Assembly (NCBI RefSeq): GCF_963082655.1 | Contig: NC_081552.1 | Coordinates: 123,666,458 to 123,730,457, forward strand | Source of the DNA: Stomoxys calcitrans | Lineage: Eukaryota; Arthropoda; Insecta; Diptera; Muscidae | Length of the DNA: 64,000 bases | Reading direction: 5' to 3' | Part shown: piece after piece, positions 55,435 through 64,000 of the stretch | Layout: each line of letters opens with the position of its first letter | Numbering within the stretch: the stretch's first letter is position 1 | The notes under the pieces: generated by a model | The model's input: the letters and a program-made list of their open reading frames with translations, nothing else | The model's database searches: none | Told to the model about the DNA's origin: nothing | Position numbers and translations under genes: made by a program

Positions 55435-55954
55435 CACAAGAAGGAGAAATAGAACATATAGTACCGCTTTGTTACTATTTGGTTCTTTCATTGTTAATTG
55501 AGCTAGAGCTATGAATTTTCGTACTTAAGTACACTATACCAACCTAAATCGTGAGTCGTAATGAAGTTTTGAACATTTGTACATTTAGTTACTAAAGAGT
55601 AAAAAAAGGTAGGTACAACGAGGAAATATTTGTTGACTTTGTGACTAAATAATTTTTTCACAAATCGTACATTTTGGTACCAAAAAGTACTAGCTAGTAC
55701 CAAATGGATTAACTTCTTTTACAGTGTATATAGAGAGGTAACATTAAGTAATTTGGTGAAAATGATCGTAGTCTTGCAAAAAGTCTTTGTACGAAACACG
55801 AATTGTTGTAATAGTACCAAGAGTAGAAGAAAACGTACTTAAGAGCTGTAATTACTACTTTTTGGTACTTTCTTTACAAATTGCAATAGAGCTCTCAAAA
55901 TTTGCGATACAATTGCACCTTGGCAGTATATACTGGGCGACTAGATGACTTTTA
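55435..55954. repeat. Family C repeat, second locus
   Basis: The same phrases as at 1-360: ATTGAGCTAGAGCTATGAAT (55497-55516), AACGAGGAAATATTTG, CGTACATTTTGGTACC (55667-55682) and TACTGGGCGACTAGATGAC (55930-55948). About four degenerate units. Non-coding; it lies upstream of the candidate exon, probably within an intron or beyond the gene. Confidence 0.6.
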
Positions 55955-56830
55955 TACCCTACACCTCTACTGTGGTACAAAGTATTATAACTTAGTGCAT
56001 TTGTTTGTAACACCCAAAAGGAAGAGGGATAGAACCATTGTTAAGTATACCGATTAACTCAGAATCATTTTCTAATTCGATTTTAGTATGCCCATCCGGC
56101 TGTCTGTCCGTCCATGTTAATTTGTGTACAAAGTACAGGTCGCAATTTTCATCCAATCGTCTTCAAATTTGGTACAGGCATGTTTTTCGGCCTAGAAACG
56201 AAGCATATTGAAAAAATCGGTTCAGATTTGGATATAGTTCCCACATACATATATGTTCGTTCGATTTGCAGTAATAATGCAAACAAACTTTCATTTGTTA
56301 ACCGATTCTCTCAAAATGTGGTAGGAAAGATTTTCTTTTGAATCTCGACATAACAAGTGTAATTCATATAAATCGGTTCAGATTTAAATATAGCACTCAC
56401 ATATGTATATCGCCCGATTTTCACTCCTTGAGCCACTGCAAGCGCATTTATTGACCAATCTCGCCAAAATTTTCCATAACGCTTTCATCGACGACTACTA
56501 TAATATCCACAGATTTAGATATAGCCCTCATAGATATGTTCGGCCGATTTTGAGAAATATTGCAATAAAGTGCTCATTTGTCAATCGATTCTATCAAAAT
56601 GGCCGGAAGGATTTTCTTATGACTCTTAAAACTGGTGAATTTTATAGAAATCGGTTCAGATTTAGATATAGCTGCCATATATGTATATCGCTCGATTTTC
56701 ACATCTAGAGTTACAGCAAGCGCATTTATTGGCCAAAATTGTAACAACCACAATATCTAAGAAGTTCGATTAAAATCGATTCAGATTTAGATGTAGCTCC
56801 CATATATGTGTTTTTTTAAATTTTGGGTAA
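55955..56830 (+). mobile_element. HINE-related element, second subfamily
   Basis: It opens with ATACCCTACACCTCTACTGT, then TATTCGATTTTAGTATGCCC-like sequence and GGCTGTCTGTCCGTCCATG (56098-56116), the short GTCY tract. About four units follow with TCGGTTCAGATTTAGATATA (56210, 56374, 56650, 56776). It shares the opening, GTCY and unit layout with the main HINE family but not the unit sequence. No hairpin end was found. Confidence 0.65.
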
Positions 56831-56935
56831 TTTGCAATAATCTTGTTATTTGTCACACATAGTTATTACAGTTTGAACATATTTGCTCGAAATTTGAGAT
56901 GGATTGTTAATAACCCATCTGAAAACATCCGCCGA

Positions 56936-58032
56936 TATCTTTGATCGTCGCGACATTTTATGTCTATCTAGCCATGTCCGTCCGTCTGTCCGTCCGTCCG
57001 TCCGTCTGTCCGTCTGTCCGTCCGTCTGTCTGTCGAAAGCACGCTAACTTCCGAAGGAGTAAAGCTAGCCGCTTGAAATTTATTATTAGTGAATTTCAGA
57101 TCATATTTGACACGTATATTGAAGGTCATGCCGAGAAGCCGTTGTACAAAATTTCAGCCAAATCGTATAAGAATTACGCCCTATTAAGGCTCAAGAAGTC
57201 AATATCCAAGACTTTTTTGTTGACTTTTTTCATAAATGTTTATTAACGAAACTAATTTAGTTTTCTAGGAATTCCTTACACAAAAACAAAATTCATCTGC
57301 CATATAAACCGATCTTGGGTCTTGACTTCTTGACCCTCTAGAGGGCACAATTCTTATCCGATTTGAATGAATTTTTGCACGAAGTATTTCGTTATGATAT
57401 CCAACAACTGTGCCAAGTATGATTGAAATCGGTCCATATCCTGATATAGCTGTCATATAAACAAATCTGGGGATTTGACTTCTTGAGCTTCTAGAGGGCG
57501 CAATTCCTATCCGATTTGGCTGAAATTTTGCATGACGTATTTTATTTTTACTTTCAACAACTGTGTCAAATAAGGTTCAAATCGGTTCATAACCTGATAT
57601 AGCTGCCATATAAACCGATCTGGGATCTTGACTTCTTGATCCCTAGAGGTCGCAATTATTATCCGATATGCCTGTTTTTTTTGTACGACGGATCCTCTCA
57701 TGACCATCAACAAACGTGTTTATTATGGTCTGAATCGGTCTATAGCCCGATACAGATCTCATATAAATCGTTTTCTCTATTTTATTTCGTGAGCCCCAAT
57801 GGGCGCAATTCTTATACGAATTGGCCGAAATTTTACACAGGTCTCCAACATATAATTTAATTGTGGTCCGAACCGGACCATATCTTGATATCGTTTTAAT
57901 AGCAGAGCAACTCTTTTCTTATATCCTTTTTTGCCTAAGAAGAGATGCCGGGAAAAGAACTCGACAAATGCGATTCATGGTGGAGGGTATATAAGATTCG
58001 GCCCGGCCGAACTTAGCACGCTATTACTTGTT
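56936..58032 (+). mobile_element. HINE, internally rearranged
   Basis: It begins at ATCTTTGATCGTCGCGACAT without the ATACCCTCCACCAT end, has a long GTCY tract (56975-57035) and core, then a foreign-looking stretch (57085-57290), then about four standard units and an intact end: ATGGTGGAGGGTATATAAGA, TTCGGCCCGGCCGAA, ACTTAGCACGCTATTACTTG. Confidence 0.8.
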
Positions 58033-59225
58033 TTTGACAAATATTGGAATATTAGAAAAAACTTAATGATGAAGTTTCGCTTGCAATATAAAGTTAAAGG
58101 CGATTGTGATATTGTTGTTGGTAGCAGTATATGAAATATGATGCGATATGCAAACATGATGCGATATGCAAATATGATGCGATAATAGTAAAAATGATAT
58201 TGAGACTGCTTTGATAAACATTTAATCTGTTGATAAATCAAAAATTTCGTCATAAGTATCTATATGAGTGTATGTCCGATAGAAAAGTGTGTTCGGTAAA
58301 AAGTGTAGGATTTTTTTGTGTGTGTTTGTTGTTGGACACGCGTTTGTGTATAGCGTCGTGTCGATCGGAGGATATTCGGAGTTTTTATTGGGCAGTTTGC
58401 TGTGGTACTTGATAGAATACTGTTCGTTGGCAAGCCGTGGAATAGCTATGTAGATGAACATAAAAATAAAACAAATTACCCTTTATTGAAAGTGTGACCA
58501 TAAACTCAATTTCAGATGTAGAAGAAAAATTAATAAATCGTTGTAGCAGTGTGCTTTAATTTTTAAAGGTGGATAATTCAGAGAGTATATATTATTAAAC
58601 GGTCAAGGTTTTATAGAGGCGATTTTGTGGTACATATTACGACCAAATGGCGGAATGGATTTTAATGAAACTGGCATCAATCGAAAGATATTTTTCCAGA
58701 GATGTGCAGAATATATATATGAAAAGTAGTTTTCGGAAAAGAAAAGCCATGAAAATGAGGAATTAATTTTCAATAAAAGAAGAAGAAGCATACACACAGC
58801 AAACTGTTGTTAGTTTTTCTTTCTTCTAAAAACTTAGTAATGGGTGTGAATGCAAAGCCATAGATGGAAGCATTGGCGGGGAGAGCAAGAGAAATAACTG
58901 GTAGATGTGCGAGAGAAAGAGCAACACTATTTATAGTAGGTGAGGGTATTTGTGGGGATGTGATGTGCGTGGCCCTACTCGAAATTTTGGCCAGCCAATT
59001 TCTAAAGGCTCTGCGTTGTATGGCATTTGCAATTTTGTTGTTGTTTGTATGTATATCTATTGGGAGCCTATACAACAAATCAAAAAATCAGTACAAGCTG
59101 TATGCAGTGGGTGGGTGGGTGTCACTTAATGTATTTACACATAGAAGTGAAAATGGGAAATGAATGATTCTGCTCAGTCAAAGTAACTAATTGTGTGGCT
59201 ATACTACGCACTCAATGAACGAATT
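58033..59225. other. Unassigned stretch with a small 18-bp tandem repeat
   Basis: An 18-bp unit ATGATGCGATATGCAAAC/T is repeated at 58138, 58156 and partly 58174. Open pieces occur on both strands at 58770-59163, the longest with CARERATLFIVGEGICGDVM, but with no domain or conserved partner. No repeat-family match was found. Confidence 0.35.
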
Positions 59226-59310
59226 AGTTGGTGGTCAGTATAAAGAATAAGCGGAGAGGATGTAGTAGTTTGCAATATATGATGGGCTCATATCATAAGT
59301 ATGTAAAAAA
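59226..59310. other. Unassigned short stretch
   Basis: No recognised feature; it leads into a probable family B remnant. Confidence 0.25.
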
Positions 59311-59900
59311 ATCTTTTTGTTTGTATGTCCATATAGACGAAGTAGTCTATTTTCTTGAAATTTTCGCAGTGAATAATGATTCTGTGATGGAAAAACATGA
59401 TATGTGGTAGGACGCCTTACGAATGTATCCAAAAAGTATGTGTCCGCTTTGGAATTGTTAGAGGTAATGCGACGAAAAGCTTGATCAATATGGTATCTCA
59501 AACGGAAGGTATAGTGAATCTGGCATAGAAATATGGCGTCATTTGCCTAGGGGTCACCACATCCTCTAAAACAACGATGAGGTTCAAGTTCAAGATATTT
59601 TAAAGCCGTTTAGAATTTGATATCCAACTTTTTGGGCCAAGTTTCTCAACGGCCGTCAATATAGGTATCTAAGTAAAGTGTTTTAGAAGTAAAGTACGAA
59701 CTGACATTAGGCATATAAAGTGAAGTATCTGAGCACCCACCTCATCTTAAAATGCGAATAATCGGATATTTAACCTGATCATAACATTTTGGTTTTAATT
59801 AAAGTCATTTAGAAGAGAGGATATAGACATTTTAGACTAAGTATCAGTAGAGTGCGAATTCGAGGAGTGGTTTACGATTAGCCATAAAAAATTATAAGAA
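59310..59900 (-). mobile_element. Family B-related remnant, very diverged
   Basis: TTTTTGTTTGTATGTCCATA (59312-59331) and TTCTTGAAATTTTCGCAGTG (59351-59370) match the opening of the family B minus copies. Weak unit phrases follow (AGAATTTGATATCCAACTTT, GGGCCAAGTTTCTC). No far end is recognisable. Confidence 0.5.
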
Positions 59901-60720
59901 AGTAGACCCAGAAGAACCTACAAAGATTTGAAAATATTAAGTCTTTAACTTCAGATAAATTAGTTTTCTGATATCAGCAAATACTTTTTGATGATAATTT
60001 TATTACAAATTTTTTTAACATTGCAGGAAATATTTCCAACTCTTTGAACTTCTAAACAATAGTTAACGCATTTTGTACACATTTATGTACATTTGTGACA
60101 ATTTTAGACGTACATTTTGGGTTGAAAAGCTTAAATATTAGAAAATTTGGTAAAATTGAGTTTTGAGACTCAAAAAACTAAAAGATAAGTTGAAATATAC
60201 ATATGATGACATTAACCATATGAAAACAGAAAATGTTTGCCGTTTTTGGAAACATATATTAGCTTTTCCATTGCCAACAGACTATATTTTGTTACTCCAA
60301 ATTGTTTACTAACATATTTCTCTGAGTGGAATTTTTTTTTCAATATTGTGCACAAACCTTTGAAGCCAAATGCAACCATGAACCCTAGAAATTTAGATTG
60401 CAAATTTAAGGAACTTTGTGTTAGTGTATTGTAAAAGTTTTTTTTTGCGTGGGCTGGTTTTAATTATTTTACTAAGAAAAATATAATTTAATTTTGTCAC
60501 TAAATTTACAGATTATGTGAGCATATAATATTTATATATATTTCTTTCCTGGTGCATCGAATACAACTAATAGCTGAAAGCGTCATTTAAGGTAAATTCT
60601 ATTTAAATGAGAAGAATATCCAAAGCAGCAGATAGATTTTCGTATTAGGTAAGTTTCATTTAAATATTTTTAAAAATGTTATATTTACTTCAACTAATTG
60701 TTATTTTTTTTGTTTTCATT
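59901..60720. other. Unassigned AT-rich stretch
   Basis: No frame, repeat or RNA gene recognised. Two short open pieces (60212-60403 minus, 60237-60434 plus) overlap each other and have no domain. Confidence 0.3.
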
Positions 60721-60721
60721 G

Positions 60722-61005
60722 AGCATATCCGCCTATGACGCTGAACGCCTGGATTCGAATCCTTACGAAAATTGTTCAGCAGTGGTTATGCCCTCCTAAT
60801 GCTGGCGACATTTGTGAGAAACTATGCAATTTGGAAAAAAAGGAATGACATCCATATAAATACTTCTACCCAAAGAGGTGTCGCACTGCGGCTCGCAGTT
60901 CGCACTCGGCTATAAAAAGGAGGTATCTTATCATAGAGCTTACACTTGATTCGAACAGGAGGTAACTTTGCAATTTGCAATGAAGTAACAACAACAATAT
61001 TATCC
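60722..61005 (+). mobile_element. tRNA-derived SINE, plus copy
   Basis: Head GCATATCCGCCTATGACGCT then CGCCTGGATTCGAATCCTTA (60749-60768), which contains a pol III B box; body with CGGCTATAAAAAGGAGGTAT (60907-60926) and CTTGATTCGAACAGGAGGTA. The same order as the reverse copy at 52.8-53.06 kb. The A box is degenerate. The 3' tail ends in AAGTAACAACAACAAT. Confidence 0.7.
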
Positions 61006-61221
61006 ATAGGTTAAGTTTGATTTAAGTGGCAGTCTGCCATCAAACTCACTTAGACGTTTTCGTCCATTGTGATATCACAGGAACAGAAGAAGGAAGATGC
61101 CTTCGAGTTCCTACCGTTGAACCATCCAGATCGCATTAAAAAGCCCAACAGCTTGCGAATGTTAGCATCCGCTTAATCAAACAAGTTCCCAAAGAAATTA
61201 GACCCTAAAGTGGAACTCCTT

Positions 61222-61470
61222 CTAACTTCCAGAGCAGGACAGAAGGTGTTCTATAGTCTCTTCTTCTTCGATGTTCTCACAGCTTTTGCAAAAGTCGTTA
61301 TAGGCCAGCTTCAGTCTGTCAGCAAGTTTTCCGATTAAACAGTGACCTGTCATGACGGACACAAAGAGTGAGACGTCTGTTTTAGCTAGTGACAGCAAAG
61401 CGGTAGACCTCTTGATTAGGCCACATAGTCTTGGAAGGCTCACAGCCCACTTTTTGTGACCATCTATCAT
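61222..61470 (-). pseudogene. C-terminal segment of the 61-63 kb LINE
   Basis: 82 codons containing LCGLIKRSTALLSLAKTDVS, VMTGHCLIGKLADRLKLAYN, and CKSCENIEEEETIEHLLSCS. The spacing of Cys and His (CxxC then HxxxxC) resembles the zinc-knuckle end of LOA/R1/I-group proteins, located after RNase H. The frame to RNase H is broken (61380-61620). Confidence 0.75.
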
Positions 61471-62118
61471 TCGTTGTCCATGGGACCTGATCCTGACATC
61501 TTAGTTTACATGTCGCTAGAGGCATACCCATAGACTCCAGTCTCCCTGAACAGAACATGTGAATTATCAACTGTTCAGCCATCTCGTTGGGAGATCTACG
61601 ACAGTAGAGGAAATACATTATCCAGAGATTTAATGGCTGTCTCAGGGGATATTTATTCCAATTGTCGTTATGACATTATATCTTAGCCATTCTACCACTT
61701 CCTTAATTGCAAGGGTATCCGCTTGATACACACTGCAGTCGTCGGGTAACCTTTTTAATATGACCAGTTCTAGATCTTTTGAGTACACCCCAAAGCCCAC
61801 CTGTTCGTCTATTACGAACCGTCCGTATAGAAGTCTATGTGACTTCCTTTACCAGGGATATCGTAGTTCCAATCGGTTCTATCAGAAATAGTGCTACAGT
61901 ATTTTTTTATCAATAAGTGGTCAGGTTGGGTGTAATCCATACTGCCTGGAACATAAGGCATTGTATACGGACACATAGTGTCCGTAGCCGCCACACGATC
62001 AACAATGTCCAAAGGCATTAGATGTAGCATTAAATTCAGTGCATCAGATGGTGTCGTCGTCAGTGCGACTGTGATGCACAAAAAAAGCTATCCTTTGGAT
62101 CCGATTAAGTATTGGATA

Positions 62119-62400
62119 TTAGGTGGACTTTTGAAGAACCGTCCACCAGACCTCAACTCCATATGACATAATAGGTCTGACAACTGCAGTATATACCCAA
62201 TGCATGACGCGCAGAATAAATCCCCAACTTATGCCAATGGCTCTCTTGCACGTGTTTAGGGCAAAAGTTGCCTTTCTTACCCTTTCCAAAATGTTGGATT
62301 TGAAGTTCAATTTCCTGTCTAGAAAAACACCCAGGTATATTGCGCTTTCAGTAAATGAAACATTCTCTCCTCCCAAGGGGACAGGTTCCACTGTAGGCAA
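62119..62400 (-). pseudogene. RT thumb region of the 61-63 kb LINE
   Basis: 93 codons: PLGGENVSFTESAIYLGVFL, DRKLNFKSNILERVRKATFA, LNTCKRAIGISWGF, then VMHWVYTAVVRPIMSYGVEV. This is the stretch that follows the active site, with KYLGV-type and RPIxxYG motifs typical of RNase H-bearing LINEs. It ends in a stop after WWTVLQKST, where a KSWCRKLQ-type sequence would be expected. Confidence 0.8.
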
Positions 62401-63475
62401 TTTGTATTTCCTGCTGAAAAGAAAAAATTCTGTCTTCCACGAATTTATACCTAGACCACTTTCGGCAGCACACTTTGCTGTTACACATAGAGCTTCCCGA
62501 AGTATATCTCTTAGAGAAGTATCCTATTTCCCCTAACCGCAATAGCCACATCATCAGCATACGCGGCCATTTTTACTCCTTTTCGTCCAGACACAATATT
62601 ATATTGTAAATGGCTATATTCCAAAGTAGAGGAGACAGTACACCTTCTTGAGGTGTTCCTCTGCTGATCCAACTTTTTAGATCCACAGATTACAACCCCG
62701 CCGTAATGCATATATTAGTAAGAAAGTTATTAATAAACTTTCTTACAGTAAGGTTGATGCCTAGAAACTCTAACTACTTCATGATTTACGTCGGATTTAC
62801 ATTGTTGAAACCACCTTCAATGTCAAGAAATGCTTCCATTGCATATTCCTTGACCGGAAGAGAACCCTCTATGTAGCCGACTTGGTCGTGAAGGGTTGTT
62901 TCAGTGAACTTGCTCTTACTATATGGATGCTGCTGCCGCGACAGTCGATTTCCAGGGATCTTTGCCTTAGATATGTTTCAATCAACATCTCAAGAGTCTT
63001 CATCATAAAGGATGACAGACTAATAAGTCGAAAATCTTTTGCCTTCGAGTGGTAAGGTGTTCCTGCTTTCGGAATAAAAATGACCTTCGTGTCCCTCAAT
63101 CCCACAGATGCATATGATATGCTGATACAAGCAAGGTGTATCTCCCTAAGCCAAGGAACCAGTCTATCAGACACAGCTTGAATTTCAAACGGTGATACAC
63201 CGTCAGGTCTTGGCGACTTAAAGGAATCAAAACTTCTTAGCGCCCAATAACCTCCGACGAATACATACCACTGACAACCTCTTCTGGCGCCACTTTGTTG
63301 GAGAATTCCAATGTATCAACTAGTAGTTCTAGTGTTTCCTCATAAGACATCGACCATACATTCTCTGACTTCTGAATATACCCCACCGTAACCGAAGCCT
63401 CAGATGTATCCTCTACGGAGGTACAGAATTCCACCCAGGGATATTTTTAGTCTCCTTCAATCCGTCAGACTTAGC

Positions 63476-63897
63476 GATGTGGTCGATAGTTCCTCAGGCT
63501 AGTGTTCAGCAACAACTGCTGAGTCATCTCCTGATTCCAGAACCCCACCTCTTGTGATGACCGAAAGTTTTAACTTGTTGAATCCAGAGGATACAAATCC
63601 TTCAGACTAACAGCTGTATTTAGTACGAACACTGCATGTCTCCGGTCTACATCATCCTCATCTAATCTTTCAGGCGGTGGTAGAAAGATTGGGATTACAT
63701 TCCCTTAGTCCTCCAAGCAGCGTTACCGTTGGAAATTTTTAAATAGTGGCACAAAAATGTAATTTGTAAAAAAGTGACTTTTTTTTTGAAAAGTGGCACA
63801 AAAAAGGCACATTTTTTTCATTTTTATTAAAACAAAAAAGCTAGGAGTAATAAAAGCATACAACAAACTTCTGATTTTTACATAAATAACATAAAAC
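63476..63897. other. Unassigned stretch
   Basis: No frame recognised. GAAATTTTTAAATAGTGGCA and repeated GGCACAAAAA phrases (63738-63812) form a weak local repeat. It could be ORF1 or linker sequence of the LINE to its left, too decayed to read. Confidence 0.3.
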
Positions 63898-64000
63898 AAA
63901 TAAGAGCGTGCTAAATTCGGCCGGGCCGAATCTTATATACCCTCCAACATGGATCGGATTTATCGAGTTCTTTGCACTGTATCACTTTTTTGGCAAACAA
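63898..64000 (-). mobile_element. HINE 3'-end, cut by the window edge
   Basis: AATAAGAGCGTGCTAAATTC, hairpin TTCGGCCGGGCCGAA and TATATACCCTCCAACATGGA, then TCGAGTTCTTT. The rest lies beyond 64000. Variants (TAAGAGCG, CCAACATGG) show it is a diverged copy. Confidence 0.8.

Larger units (their letters stand above)
61008..63475 (-). mobile_element. RNase H-bearing LINE (LOA/R1 group), partly intact
   Basis: Reading leftwards: linker (63434-63237), GPDGVSPFEIQAVSDRLVPW-type RT entry (63200-63150), TKVIFIPKAGTPYHSKAKDF (63090), RLISLSSFMMKTLE, an FLDIEGGFNNVNPT-like palm block, a GTPQEGVLSPLLWN block, AAYADDVAIAVRG (62567-62530), ESAIYLGVFLDRKLNFKSNI (62350), YTAVVRPIMSYGVEVWW (62190), RNase H start FYTDGS (61829-61812), remnants of the rest, and CKSCENIEEEETIEHLLSC (61290). 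A TTAACCTA tail lies at its 3' end (61008-61015 reversed). Frames are broken at several joins; the YADD site is intact. RNase H and the zinc-knuckle-like end suggest LOA/R1 affinity. Confidence 0.8.

Noticed and set aside
58770..59163. Overlapping open frames on both strands as a small gene
   Set aside because: They overlap in opposite orientations, have no splice context, signal or domain, and are no longer than expected by chance in such sequence.

Overview
This is a eukaryotic window, almost certainly from a fly (Diptera, calyptrate and most likely muscid). The evidence is the AT-rich sequence, the density of fly-type transposable-element remnants, and an abundant repeat with the layout of dipteran mini-me/DINE-1 elements: a GTCY microsatellite next to a conserved core, subterminal inverted repeats and a terminal hairpin. 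Nothing bacterial was seen (no operons, ribosome binding sites or CRISPR). The species call is inference.

Layout. 0.7-5.1 kb: a LOA-like LINE ORF1 fragment followed by a decayed RTE-type LINE. 5.2-10.4 kb: rolling-circle element fragments, a mariner-type fragment, a small multi-exon candidate gene (7.7-8.7 kb), and a SINE split by a Tc1/mariner MITE. 11.1-17.8 kb: a head-to-tail array of Helentron-like elements (HINEs) with nested tandem duplications at three scales (153 bp, about 880 bp, about 1,327 bp). 18.5-22.3 kb: a rearranged minus-strand LOA-like LINE. 22.3-23.5 kb: a clean complete HINE. 23.5-27.3 kb: two LOA-like ORF1 copies head to head. 27.4-29.9 kb: a CR1/L2-type LINE, followed at 29.9-31.2 kb by the RNase H end of a LOA-like LINE. 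31.3-39.4 kb: a BEL/Pao LTR retrotransposon split by a putative DNA transposon, a MITE, a LINE fragment and a mariner-type element, with its integrase tail and LTR start duplicated. 39.4-51.2 kb: a HINE with a dimeric higher-order repeat, two long copies of a second tandem-repeat family (family B), another HINE and another CR1/L2-type LINE. 52.1-54.3 kb: family B with a nested SINE, then a 235-bp mariner MITE. 54.57-55.07 kb: the best candidate for host coding sequence, a 166-codon exon on the minus strand. 55.4-58 kb: more repeats. 61-63.5 kb: a minus-strand RNase H-bearing LINE whose YADD motif is intact. 63.9 kb: the end of another HINE, cut by the window edge.

Almost no gene here looks functional. 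Reverse-transcriptase frames are broken, and in every YxDD site that can be read except the one at 62.55 kb a catalytic aspartate has been lost. The useful content is structural: how the repeats are built, nested and amplified. Family names come from motifs recognised by eye; clade assignments such as LOA, RTE, CR1/L2 and BEL/Pao need database confirmation. For rolling-circle elements the strand given is the one on which the terminal hairpin lies at the 3' end.
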